Shown one piece after another: positions 24,001 to 36,466 of a DNA stretch of 64,000 nucleotides. The position numbers and the translations under genes are program-made. The stretch's first letter is position 1. Every line of letters starts with the position of its first letter. Source of the stretch: Jacaranda mimosifolia (Eukaryota > Streptophyta > Magnoliopsida > Lamiales > Bignoniaceae); the NCBI GenBank assembly GCA_018894105.1, contig CM032120.1, forward strand, positions 31,642,710 to 31,706,709. The letters run 5' to 3'. Under the pieces are notes generated by a model. It was not told where the DNA came from, did no database searches, and saw only the letters and a program-made list of their open reading frames with translations.

Positions 24001-24104
24001 GGAAACACTTTCTAATGGGCCTATTGTTAGAATCATGTATGAGATTTAAGTCTGAATCAGAGTGGTGCCTCAGCTAAGGTGCTATCCCGAGTAGGGGCGC
24101 TACA
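21065..24104. mobile_element. 3.04-kb solo LTR of another Ty3/gypsy family
   Basis: Starts TGTAACACCCCAAAAATTTC, ends GTAGGGGCGCTACA, and is flanked by a perfect 5-bp duplication ATCTT (21060-21064 and 24105-24109). It splits the host gypsy element between RT and RNase H, and the host reading resumes on the other side. No gag, pol or primer site lies inside, so it is a solo LTR from LTR-LTR recombination. TGTAACACCCC...GGGCGYTACA ends and multi-kb length are typical of chromovirus (Del/Tekay) LTRs. Reading frames inside it are spurious. Confidence 0.9.
23140..23400. repeat. GC-rich degenerate tandem repeat within the solo LTR
   Basis: About five degenerate units containing GCTAGGGACTYTCCCCTGGG and a following GTATCGACGGT-like spacer, period near 40 bp. 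They stand out as GC-rich in an AT-rich LTR. These may be LTR enhancer-type repeats. Any regulatory function is inference. Confidence 0.7.
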
Positions 24105-24109
24105 ATCTT

Positions 24110-25960
24110 TTTTCCCCGTCGCTACTAGCCACGCCCAAGTTTGGTGAAACACTGCATCTATATTTAGCTATATCATCTCATGTAATCAGTTCTGTCTTGG
24201 TTTCAATAAGTGATTATATGACTCCTAATATATTATGTTGGTAAAGTATTGTCGGGTGCCAAAAACAACTGTCTAGAGGTGGTAAAGTTCGCATTGGCGT
24301 TAGTCATAACAGTAAGGAAATTATGTCCTTACTTCCAAGCATACTCCTTCACTATTTTAACCAACCAACCACTGAAGCAGATCATTTCCAAATTAGACAT
24401 TCAAGAAGACTAACCAAATGGCTTGTTGACCTTGGAGAATTTGACATCAGCCTCCACTCACGAACAACCATCAAAGCATAGGTTGTAGCCAAATTTTTGG
24501 CTGAGCGGATCAAACTCCCCGACAAGAAAGACCACTCAACTCCATGGATGCTGGCTATTGATGGGTCTTCACCCTCTATAAAGGGTGGAGCCGTGATTTC
24601 ACTCTACTCGCCTAAATGAACAAAATTGGATTTTACTTCGAAGCTTAACTTTTCGATCACAAATAATGAAGCTAAGTATGAAGCCCTCACAGTAAGAATG
24701 AAAATAGCCATAGCCAATAGCGTCGAACACCTGTTGGCAGTAATTGACTCCTAATAGTCACAGGATAATTCGATAGATTTTATGAGATGAAAGAAGCAAC
24801 AATGGCCAAATATCTCTATACAATAAGGAAGTCACAAGCATAATTCAAAAGTTCACTCTCTCTCAAGTTCCCCACTTAGAAAATAAAAATGCCAATGCAT
24901 TAGCCTAATTCGCCAACACCAACAAAGGCATAATGGATCAGACCATAACTTTCCTCATGGACGACCAACCAAAAGTCTTTGACATTCAAAACATACCAGG
25001 TGTGTTATCTATCACACACTAGAGCCAACTTGGTAGGATGAGATTCAGGACTACTTTCCAAATGGAACACTGTCTGATAACAAACAGCAGCTCGTCAACT
25101 ACATCTTTGAGCATCCTAATACTCACTATCTTAGGATGGGGTTTATTTAAAAAATCTTTCGAAAGGCCACATTTGCATTGTCTAACTCCCTCCTAGGCCT
25201 CCGCAATTTTGGAAGAAATATACTCATGCAGTTGCAACAACTACTCGAAGGATGTTCATTAGATCACAAAGTCTTATGCTAAGGATACTTTTGGCCCACC
25301 CTAACAATCAATGCTACATGAAGAAATGTAAAGCATGCCAATTCCACTCCAACATACCTCATCAACCAACTGCTAACCTCACCCCCATATTAGTGTGTTG
25401 GCCACTTGGCTAATAGGGGATCAACATCATTGGACAATTCCCCAGGGCTTCAGGTCAAGAAAATTCGTCATTGTCATAGTTGAATATTTCATAAAATGGG
25501 CAAAAGTAGGAGTTGTGCCAAAAATTCCCATGCTGCGACCAAGAACTTCATATGAAAAACATCATCTGTTGCTCTAGAATTCCGCAAGTATTAATCTCAT
25601 ATAACAACTCCAAATTTCAGAGCAAAAAGACACAGGAATAGTGCTCTCAGCTAGGGATTCGACAACATTTCACATCAGTGGAAAATCCACAAGCCAACGG
25701 ATAGACATAAGTCACTAATAGAATAATCATGGATTATCTCAAGACATGATTACATAGAAGATAAAACAAATAGGTAGATGACCTTCAAGGAGCCCTATGG
25801 GCATATAGAACCACACCTAGAATAGCAATAGAAGTGACTCCCTACAGCCTAGTCTATAGATCGGAGGTTGTCATACCAGCAAAAATTTTAGATGAAATAG
25901 ACATAATCAATTTCTACCAACCAGGAGCTAACGAAGAAGTGAGAAATAGTGGATATTGAC
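24110..25960 (+). pseudogene. gypsy pol remnant, part 2: RT end, RNase H and integrase
   Basis: Continuation of the pol region interrupted at 21060. RT-connection motifs include TKWLVDLGEFDIS (about 24413-24451). RNase H is recognisable by MLAIDGSSPSIKGGA (about 24549-24593) and NNEAKYEALTVRMKIA (about 24663-24710). The integrase zone begins with a degenerate HHCC-type finger near 25300-25350, followed by GINIIGQFPRASGQ (about 25420-25461) and later a HKPTDRHKSLIE-type catalytic-core remnant (about 25690). Stops are frequent. The arrangement RT-RNaseH-INT in one orientation marks Ty3/gypsy. Confidence 0.85.
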
Positions 25961-26792
25961 ATACTGGATAAGAAAAGATAGCAAGCATACGTCAAAATGC
26001 AGAATTACAAGGTAATAATGGCCAAGGCTTACAATAAGACAGCCTGACACCAAAATTTCCAATTAGGAGACCTGGCCTTAAAAAAAGTAGAAGCCTTTAA
26101 GCATATCAGCAAATTAGATCCCAATTAGGAAGGCCGCTAAAAGCCATCAAGGTCGCAAAAAACAATGCATACAGGTTACAACTACCATAACCATGGAATG
26201 CTATCCACTTGCACAAATTCCATATATGATGTAATTATCCATCAATAGTTCAGTCTCAATCCCAAACGATATTACAAAGAAAGTTCGACACAAGATTGCC
26301 TTTAGGCCTAGGTTTCTTTCAATGAATATCGACCGTCATTAGGTCAAAAAGAACACTTGATCACCTTCAGATCTATAACACTAAGGCCGCCTTGAGGCCA
26401 AAGTTTCTTTCAACAAAATCAAACAACCTTCAGGTTGAATGAATAAGTTGATCGACTTCATATTGATGACTTTCCAAGCAACATTCAGGCCTAATTCCCA
26501 ACAACAGTTCACAAGACGAAAGCTACAGTCGAACAACTTCAAGCTAACAATTTCACCAAAAGCTTCACAAAAACTTCACATCTATATCGATATCATTCGA
26601 CACAATTATTAGATCTATCAAGTTCAACAAATTCAAGATTAAAACAGGTACCAACGTATTCAAATATTCCATTATATACTAATTAATTTATTATACTTAT
26701 TAATCCCAATATACAACTGCTTTATGATAAGTGCCCAAGGAGAGGGATAATAAGATGGAATGTGTACAAAGAAGAAAATAATAAGAAAAAAG
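25961..26792 (+). other. 3' non-coding part of the Tat-like element, before the CACTA
   Basis: Contains repeated AGGCCTAGGTTTCTTTCAA / GAGGCCAAAGTTTCTTTCAA motifs (about 26304-26420) and CAACCTTCAGG-type repeats, a style common between integrase and 3' LTR in Tat-lineage elements. No coding frame. It ends at the CACTA target site AAG. Confidence 0.6.
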
Positions 26793-26814
26793 CACTACAA
26801 GAAAAGAGGTAATT

Positions 26815-27110
26815 TACTGTGAAAATTTCACAACGGTTACTATAAACCGCCGTTAAATGTTGCTTTCAGTGGCGATTTATGGTAAACTACTACATAACTC
26901 AATAAATTTCGCTGTGGCTCCACAAACCATCGCAAAGTTTTATATTTTGCGGCGTTTGTGCTAAAATCGCCGTGAAGTTTTTAATATTTTGCGGCGGTTT
27001 GAAATAAATGCCTCCAAAATTTTAATATTTTACAATGGTTTTGTGCAATCACCATAAAGTTTATTGTTTGCAATTGTAGTGGTTGTAAACCACTGCAAAA
27101 TGATATAAAT
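26815..27110. repeat. Left subterminal repeats of the CACTA element
   Basis: Short motifs such as GCGGCGTTTG, GCGGCGGTTT, CACAACGGTT and AACCGCCG recur in both orientations next to the left terminus. In CACTA elements such repeats bind TNPA. Here binding is inferred from family knowledge. Confidence 0.7.
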
Positions 27111-30100
27111 CATTTTTAGTAACTTATTAATTTAGACTTTATTTATTTTAAAGTATTTTGGTCCACAATTTCATATCCATTTATATGTAGTCCCTACTTA
27201 AATTACACACTCATTTTTTATAAAAAAGTTTTTGTAAGTTTCTTAAATAGAAAGTACTTTTATATTATAAGTTCTTTTTAAAAAATGTAAAGAGTTATTC
27301 TCAACTTATATTTAAAATTTGAACAAAATTTTCTAATAATTTTGACCATATAAGCTCTAAAATTTTATTTTATTTAAACATTTCAGTGGCTAATTAAGTT
27401 TTATAATAAGACCTACTATTTTATAGGCTTAAAATACTCTTATAAACAAACCATGTAAGAGACAATAACATCTTTTTAGTAAGAACTTAATTAGCCAAAT
27501 ACCCACAGTCTAGGTTCTTACTTGTGCATTATTACATATATATTTTGATTAAAGAAATAAAATATTATAGTATATTTTTCTTTACAAAAACCTCATCAAT
27601 CCAAAAAAAATTGTTCCTTTACCTAACAATTTATATATGAAATAAAATTTCTTTACTTCATACTAGTATGTTATATTGTCCCACACATTTATTTATATTT
27701 TTTCTTAATTTTTACTATTTGATGCTCTTATTTTATTTCTTTAAATGCAAATAATACTATTTTATTTTAAAATAATAGTATTGTTTTCAAAGATCATTCT
27801 CACAAACTAATGATATCATATTATTAATTTCAAATTTTACTTTTAGAAGTGTAAAAGGTTTTAAACATTTTATTCTTTTGACTAATATCTTTTATAATTT
27901 TGTTTTATTTATATCATATTATTAAGTACTAGAAGTCTTCATTTCCACTTTTTTGATTCATTTTCAACACTAAATATTTTTTCTTTGCATATAAATTATA
28001 TTTTTGAAATTATTTTAATTTTTCTAATAGAAATCTACAAATCACATTACTTTTTCACTTATGTCATTCTTCTACAACTTGCTATTTTTCTTCAAAACCA
28101 TGTCTAAAATTGCAAGATTCTTCCATCAAGATTTTCCTTTGCTGATTTTCGTCTTCTCTACAATCATGCCCCAATAACCACGAAATTCTTCCCTCGCCAA
28201 TTTCTCTCTTCTCCACCTCTCTTCTCCACAGTCACCAGTGTTGGAAGGCTTTATAATGATGTATTTTTTCTTCTTTGATATATTATTTAGGTTTTTGATT
28301 TGTGTTTTTTCTCAATTTTACTAATAATTTTGCAAATGATCAACAAAATTGTGGCATCCTTCTACTATTTTGAAGTAAAATAAAATTCTGAAGAATTTGG
28401 AGTCAAGGTAACATATATTGTTCTTCTTTCTTCCTATAATGTCATGCCGTGTTGTCTGTTATTATGGATTTGGACTAATACTATTTCTCATCATCGATAA
28501 AACTCGTTCTTCAGAATGCTTGTGTATCTTTGTGCTAGTCCGTATTGCTTATTTTCACACAATTTTAAAATATGTCAAGTAGTAATGCCTTATTATGATT
28601 GTTGAGAAACTGGGGTTGCAGCCTCATTAGTGGGACTTAAAAGATGCTATGCTAATCTGGTTTATCTCTACAAATTTGTACTCAATGGTGTCAAAGCTAC
28701 CATTTCATTATATAACTGAGTGCTTTGTTACTAACAATAGGGATAAGAATATCCCTCAGATACCATTAACAATATGGATTTTTATTGTTTGAGAATAATA
28801 AGAAGGAAATTGAGAGGAAAGATACAAGAAGCATTATTTCAGAAAGCTTCTTCTGCAAAAGCAGGTTTTTTCTAATATAACTTTTAGAGTGTTATATATG
28901 TTGCAGATATTGCAGTCATTCCATTTAAAACTTATCTGCCCATAGTCATTATTGGAATTACATTTCGAAGGATGTGCTTATATTTTTAGTTATATGTGTG
29001 TTTGATTCATGTCTTACGTTGAATGTTAACTTTTGTAGAGATAATTGTTTCAAGTGTTGATGTTTAAAATCAAGTACTTTGGCATGGTTCTTTATCTTTC
29101 TCTGAATTAATTTGATTGTGTCTATATAGGGGTTCTTTGGCATTAATATATACACTGCCTTCAAAGCTCTTAGAAAGATGAATTTAAGATATGTTGTACT
29201 TATAAGGAAAAAGGTGAATGCATCAGAATCCAAAAAGTTGGTTTATGTTGTCTTTTCTTTCTTTCTTTTTTTTTTCTTATGATTGGATAGCACCTCATAT
29301 GGAGAAAGAAGACAAAACCCCTTCTCAAGGTTCATTCATTTTGCTAGAATCCAAGAAACTTAAACATGTGACTTGAACATTTGCCTGGAGGCCTAGAATT
29401 AACTTATAATGTGTACATTATATAGTATATAAAGCAATCATCCTACTCACTAATTTTGCTAATTTTTTGGTATTGTATATATTATACCCTTCTTAGGTCA
29501 TCTGCATAGTTTCTTCCTTATAAAAAGCAATCTCTTGATTTAATTAGGATAAGTTGCTTAAGACAAGAAGTCTCCTGAATAGAGCGTTTGTAGATTTATG
29601 TTTCCATTGGTTAATAAAAGGTTGAATAATTAATATAGTCACCTTATTGTAGTCTAAAGTCATCATGCTTCCACTTGAGGATGTACACTTATTTTGTAAG
29701 CATTAAGATCTATTTTTATTGGAAAGATGAAGCTATTATTAGATTATGGCAAGGACGTATTACAATATTTCTTCATTCTTTTAAGTTTTCTTTCATAATT
29801 TTTTGAATTTTATTTCTTCAATGCAATCATTCTATACAGCTAGAAAGGATAGAGTCATAAAATCGTTGATCATTCATCTCCACGAAGTGCTACAAATTGA
29901 GGTATATATGTTGATAAACATTTAAATAGTCATAATATCATAATCCGATTTCATATGAAGAGAATTCATTTAGTATCTATGCCTTGTAGCTTTTCTTCCG
30001 GATATATGCCACTTATTATATTTGAGCATATGAATTTTTTAAGTTATGCCATATTTTTCCATACTTCTGGATATATGCCATATTTTTTAAGCATGTTTTT

Positions 30101-31480
30101 ATTTATGGAGTACTTCTTTGTATAGATTAAAATATTCTCTTTGCAGCTTTTTAAATTAATCTATAAGCAAGACAATGTTTCATAAGACATGTTTCGCCCT
30201 GCAGCTTAGTCCATTCAAGGTTATCTCCTTTGCAACTCACTGGTACAAGTGGGGACTACATTATTTTAAATAATTTGAACAAGGGCTATTCTGCTAGCCT
30301 GTAATTCTTTAAATAATAACTAGCTAACCATAAAGATCTCTCTCAGGTATATATGCTTAGGTTTAAAAAAAAAGTAAAAAAAAGACCGACAAGATTAATA
30401 AAGAAAACATCTAAGAACAAAAATTGTTAGCACTTGTAAGCTTATTAAGGTCAATATTGTATTCAGAAATGTGCTTTATCTCTAACACTAGTCCAAAAAT
30501 CCCAAGGTCTAGAAAGATAGTGTGCAATTTAAAGATTATTAGACTTGATTCCATATCTATCCCTATTTAGGGATTTTTATATTCCTACTTTTGTTGACTG
30601 CTGTTGCCCTTTGTTTTCGTTGTGAAGGAAGCTTGTTTTCTTAGCTTCTTTTATGTTTATTGAGAATTTGGTTTATCATCTTTGTTTTGTTAGGGAGATC
30701 CAAATTTTCTATAAGGTTTTGCTGATTGTTTGATCTAGATAACATTCAAATTTGAGTGTTCTTGTTTTTTTGATCTTGGTCTATAATATAATTGATTATC
30801 TCCTCCACCTTCTGTATTTTAGATGCTCTTCATATCAACTGAGTAGGTCAGCCTTAGACGTTTGATCCTTTGACCAGTTTAACATCTTTAATAAGCTAAA
30901 ACTTAGATAGACTCCAATCTAAAATGTATGTACTATAAGAAAAATGAATACTTTGTCTTAAGGTTTGGTTAACCCTTAACAACCACCTGGAGTAAGATTG
31001 AAACATAAGCATGGTCAGGGGACCCTTGAAGCGTGAGTCTTTGTTGTAAAGTTGATCCACCCACAAATGTAATGGGCCTTAATTATGTCACATGATTAGT
31101 GATGGATATATATATGCATAAATATGTATATGCAGAAAGATCCGAAAAGAAGACTATAATTATTTACACATAATTTAAGCGCTAGTACAGTGTAATTCTT
31201 TTTCTCAACTTTGTAAAAAACCATGGTTAAGATAATGAAGATCACACTAATTTTTTTAACCTTATTTTTTTCAATTGTGAAAATATAAACAGTTGCTTCA
31301 ATTTATATTTTTTCCCATAGCTCTATGTTTTTTCTTTGTTTCATTTGTCAATGAATATTGTGTAGTGTTATATTGTCACCTGGGATGGGTTTTCTGAATT
31401 TTGTTTATTAATTTATATAATAAATTTATGAATCACTAATGTTGCCTATTGATTAAATTCAGAAGGAAAATTCTCTAGCA
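27111..31480 (+). other. 5' non-coding region of the CACTA element
   Basis: About 4.4 kb of AT-rich DNA between the subterminal repeats and the transposase start. No frame over 100 codons matches a known family, and no captured host gene fragment was recognised. It may hold the promoter and leader exons or introns of the transposase genes. Confidence 0.5.
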
Positions 31481-34400
31481 ATGGGTAAGTCGTGGATTAC
31501 AAAACCGCAAAACTCAATCGAGTATGACCAAGGGGTCAAGGTATTCATTGATTTTGCTTTTTAGCACCGTTCTACTAATGGAAAAATAGTTTGTCCATGT
31601 TCACAATGCGGATTTAGAAAATGGCAAACTCGTGATGTGGTATATGACCACTCAATTTGTAAACAATTCCTCCAATGATACATTTTTTGGTTTTATCACG
31701 AGTAGTCCAAAGGGGAAACTAGCAATATTTCAGGTAGTGGTATTTCAAATATAGTACCAGACAATGTGGTTGATATGGATCCTATTCTGAACATGATTAA
31801 TGATGCTTTGGAGTTGATAGGCACCATGCAAATGCAGTAAACTTTACATCAAATGAAGGTATTGGTGAAGGTGATAGAGTAACACCAAATGTAGCTCAAG
31901 AATCACATGAAGCAGAAGAGTTTTATGAATTAATAAGAGATGGAGAACAAATGCTTTATAAAGGGTGTACAAAATATTCAAAATTATCTTTTTTGGTGAA
32001 GTTGTATCACATCAAATGCGTATGTGGGATGAGCGACAAGGCCATAACCATGGTATTGGAGCTACTACAAGATGCACTTGAACATGTAAAGATTCCAAGT
32101 TCATTCTACGAGGCAAAGAAAACTATCACCAAGGTTAGGTTGAACTATAACAAAATACATGCATGTTCTAATAATTGTATGTTGTACTAGGGTAACAAGG
32201 AGGATGAAGAGATGCAAACATATAGCGTATGTAACATGTCTAGATGGAAATCATGGGGAAAAGTTGGTGAGATTGAGACGTCCGGTCATGGTAATAGTAA
32301 GAAAAAGGTGCTAGCAAGAATTCTTCATGATTTTTCTCTAAAACCTCAATTAAAGAGATTGTTTTTGTCTTCAAAGACTGCTGAAGATATGAGATGGCAT
32401 GTTGTGGATGGTAATAAGGATGGAATAATGAGGCATTCGAGAGATTCTGTAGCTTGGAAAACTTTTGATTCAAGAAATGCTTAGTTTGCATTAGATCCAC
32501 AAAATGTTCGTCTTGTATTAGCTACTGATGGTTTTAACACATTTGGTACTTTGAATGCAAGTTATAGCATTTGGCTAATTATTCTCATTCCATACAGCAC
32601 CCCTCCATGGGTGTGCATGAAGCAAACATCTTTTATTCTTTCATTGATAATTTCTAGTAAAATAATGCTAGGAAATGATATAGATGTTTACTTACAACCT
32701 TTAATCAAGGGGCTGAAAAACTTATGGAGTGAGGGTGTGGATGCATATGATCCATCTAAAAGAGAGATGTTTAAACTGCATGCAACTTTGATGTGGATAG
32801 TTAGTGACTTTCTTGGTCTAGGAACTCTCTCTGGGTGGAACATAGTCAACACACATACCAAATTTGATTGTCCATCTTGCATGATTCTATTCATTTCCGT
32901 ATTCCTCACAATAAGAAATGGTGTTTTATAGGTCATAGTTGTTTTCTTGATCAAAGACACAGATTTAGATTGAATAAGGTTTGGTTTAATGCATAGCAAG
33001 ATATGCGCAGCCCACCAAAAATATTATCAAGTTTTGAAATTCTTGAACAAGTTAATAACATTGATGTTACTTTCAGGCGAAGACCAGAGATAGAAGGAAG
33101 GGGGAAAAAGAGCATGTGGTGGACGCGTTGTGAAGGGTGGCACTCAACAATCAAAAAAGAAAAATATATTTTTGAGCTTCCATATTTGAAGCATAACTTG
33201 CTGCTTCACAATTTTGATATAATACATACTGAGAAGAATGTGTGCAATAATATCATCTACGCTTTTGCTAAATAATAGTGCAAAGACAAAAGATCATGTT
33301 AATGCTCGCAAATACCTTAAAGCTATGGGTATTAGATGTGACATTTGGCTTGATGAAAATAGAAAATACCGTTTAGCTATCTTTACAATGACAAACTGAG
33401 GCAAGAAGGCATTTCTAACTACTTTAAGGAATATTATTGTGCCAGATTGCTATTCAAGCAACATTTCAAGGTGCATTGATGTGGACAATCTTAAATTGAA
33501 TAGGATGTTGAAAAGTCGTGAGTGTCACATGGAAATGTTATTTCCCCCACTTGCTATGCAAACAGGGTTGTTTGATGAGGTGTTTGCCGTATTAATTGAG
33601 TTGCGCTCATTCTTTAGACAATTATGTGGTAAAGTGTTGAGTGTTCCTAATTTTGACAATTTACAACATTAGATTGTCCTCACGATATCACAACGAAATG
33701 TCATTTCCCCCATCGTTCTTCACAATTATGGTTCACTTGGTTGTTCACCTTGCTGAAGAAATTAAGCTCGGAGGTCCCGTCCACTATCGATGGATGTATC
33801 CTATAGAAAGGTAAATTGATTGTGATAATATCTCTTTGATTTAATTTTAATAACATATAAATTTGTTAATAATTAATTTTTTTATGATATACTAGGTACT
33901 TAGGTCAATTGAAATCCTATGTGCATAATAAGGCATGGCTAGAAAGTTCTATAGTAGAAGGTTACCTTATGCAAGAGATTCTTATTTTTCGTTCAAGGTA
34001 TCTAGATAACATTGAGACCAGATGGAATCGGCCACGCCGTGTTGACGATGAGCCTAATAATATATTGCCTAAATCATTAGTAGCTAAGTTGTTTCCTCAA
34101 GTTGGAAAACCAGTTGGTGGTTATTCATATTTTACTCTTCATCTACTGAGAAGTAACAGGCTCATAGACACGTGTCAATTGCCCTGTAGTTGATTGCTAT
34201 CTTCAGTGAGTAATTTTTAACTTGCATTACTAATTTAGTTCATATTATTGTATGTCTAATACGATAAATTATACAGGGAATTTAGAAATATTGTCAAGAG
34301 GCAATTGAGGAGTTGTACTAGGAATGCTACTGAAATAGATAAAAAGGTTCATAGAGAGTTTGTAAGTTGGATTTTTAATTGTGTGACTAAATTTATCATT

Positions 34401-35218
34401 TTGTGCTAGTTTATTGACTATTAGTTCGTAACATGCACATGACTTACAATTAAAATTTTCATTTTTAGATTGACAAAGATCACGACAATCTTAGTGAACC
34501 GAATAAAGCTATTCTTCTTAATCTTGCTCAAGGTCCTATCAATCAAACTAGAAGATTCACCGCTTATAATATTAATGGATATAAATTTCAAACTATGGTT
34601 CACTGCTTATAATGTTAATGGATACAAATTTCGAACTGTTGCTCCAGACAAAAGATTAAAAACTCAAAATAGTGGAGTTTTTGGCATATTTGGAACAAGA
34701 AGTTATTCAAGCAACAACGATGCTCAAATGCGGTTTGGAGGGGTACATTATTATGGAAAATTGATAGACATCATAGAGTTTAGCTACAACAGCTTGTTCA
34801 TTATTCCTTTGTTTAAATGTGAATGGGCTAATACCACTAATCCAAGAAGCATGAGAATTGATAAGTTGGGTTTTGCTTATGTTAACTTTGTAAGATTAAT
34901 ACATACTTGTGCATATGAAGGTGATGAACCATACATAAAAACTTCTAAAGCTCAAATGGTATTGTACATGGAGGATGAGAAGGAAAGTGGATAGAGCATA
35001 GTAGTTCATTTAAAGCCAAGAGACTTATTCGACATAGGTTTTGATGATGAAGAGATTATGGCATCTAATGAGGCCTACCTATCGCAAAACTTGGAACATT
35101 TATTCCTTGATGTACCACACATATCGAATTAGCAAGAGTTGCTATAGATGATGATATTCCAAGGGCAAATATTAATGAACATGTTGATGATGATGTTGAG
35201 GCTACAGTTCTTTATTAG
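31481..35218 (+). pseudogene. TNP2-type CACTA transposase, degenerate
   Basis: Starts at the ATG at 31481 with the transposase-associated zinc domain (CPCSQCGFRKW near 31590-31620), interrupted by in-frame stops. The tnp2 core follows: GCTKYSKLSFLVKLYHIKC (about 31966-32022), EAKKTIT and KIHACSNNCMLY (to 32190); then RILHDFSLKPQLKRLFLS, DMRWHVVDGN, LATDGFNTFG, WLIILIPYSTPPWVC and GWNIVNTHTKFDCPSC (to about 32890). A DUF4218 region spans about 33440-34000 and includes an 85-bp intron 33811-33895 (GTAAATTG...TACTAG) that restores IERYLGQLK. DUF4216 lies at 34440-34994. The enzyme would cut at the CACTA ends; many stops make this copy inactive. Confidence 0.92.
34556..34641 (+). repeat. 43-bp tandem duplication inside the transposase DUF4216 region
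   Basis: Two adjacent copies starting TTCACCGCTTATAATATTAA and TTCACTGCTTATAATGTTAA, period 43 bp with a few substitutions between them. As 43 is not a multiple of three, the duplication shifts the frame and is one of the lesions of the transposase. Confidence 0.85.
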
Positions 35219-36466
35219 GCATGTGTAATTACATTCTTGTGTCTTTTAAATGTTCTTTGTGGTCCAATACACAAACTATTATCTATTAAGCAATGTCGAT
35301 TAACTAATAATAGAAAGTTAGGTCCCCTCTTGCCGAACTAGTTCTTTTCATTTATGTTCAACCACAAATTTTTGATTTAGTTCATTGGATTACAATTCTA
35401 TGACTTATGCATGTACCTTTTAGCTTTGCTTGATTTTATTAGATTTCGAAGATTGCTCCAAAAGTTATTATCTAGAAATTGTTCTCTGGTTCTCTGAACT
35501 TACTTTTCCATAGATGCTCCATTGTAAGGTTGTGCCTTGAAATCTAGCACTTTTGGTCCTTGTTGTCCCCATCACTTTTACAGTCTCTGTCCTTGTTGTC
35601 CCTTCTTCTTAAGTAGAGACCTTTTCTGGTTGGTGGAACTATCCATTGATTTGGACTTATTTCCCACTTTGTCTTCAGACTTTGCTATTGTACTATTCTA
35701 CCAATCACTCAACTTTTCTCTACTTTGCTGCCTGTATAACCTACTTAGCTATCAACTTTAACTTTTGCTTCAGACTTTGCCATGTGCTGTTTGAAACTCT
35801 TAGCTCCTTGAAGTATGATCTTCAAGTTTGCTTGAAAATTTCCATTATATATGTAGCCTATCAACATAAGAATTGCAAGAGTTTTATGTGTAATTGCTTT
35901 GGTGGTTCTCTGTGTTGGGGCTCTTAATTTTCTCATAGAGCTTTTTTGTAACTTTTTTGGACAGGGCATAACTCTTTTGATTCTCATTGTAAAATATCTT
36001 GCTTAATTATGGATTATGTGTTTTGCTTGACAAAGTAGGGGGTAGACCACCTCAAGGTTCTGAAACTTGCAGCAGGCAGTAGGTATACGTGCTTCCACTT
36101 ATTTTTATAATACTTAAAATTTAAACATCAAAAGTGAAATAGAAGATTTATTGTAGGAAATGGTTGTGTGCATGTATGTGTTTTTAATTTTGTATGTGTT
36201 GACTGTGAGATTTTGCTGCAATCATATTTTCCTTTGTGTAGAAAGCTTAGGTGGTCCAATCCTTGATGCATTTAATGATAATTTTGATGATTAGCTAGAA
36301 GAAGAACAAGCACTTTATAGGTCATACACACACCTAATCATTAAGTAATGAAATTGTGGCATTTGACTAAGCTATGTGATATTTGAACACAAAATGGTCC
36401 CTAAAATATTACATTTTAATTTTTGAATTTTTTACTAAAATTTCTTAACCACACTATTTTGCAGAT
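35219..36466 (+). other. Inter-gene region of the CACTA element
   Basis: AT-rich sequence between the two CACTA genes. The reading frames in both strands around 35537-35990 match nothing known. A probable splice acceptor TTTTGCAG ends at 36464, two bases before the second gene's ATG, so leader exons of that gene may lie here. Confidence 0.5.

Noticed and set aside
35537..35987. Frames on both strands between the two CACTA genes
   Set aside because: No conserved domain, opposite-strand overlap and no splice context. Probably chance.
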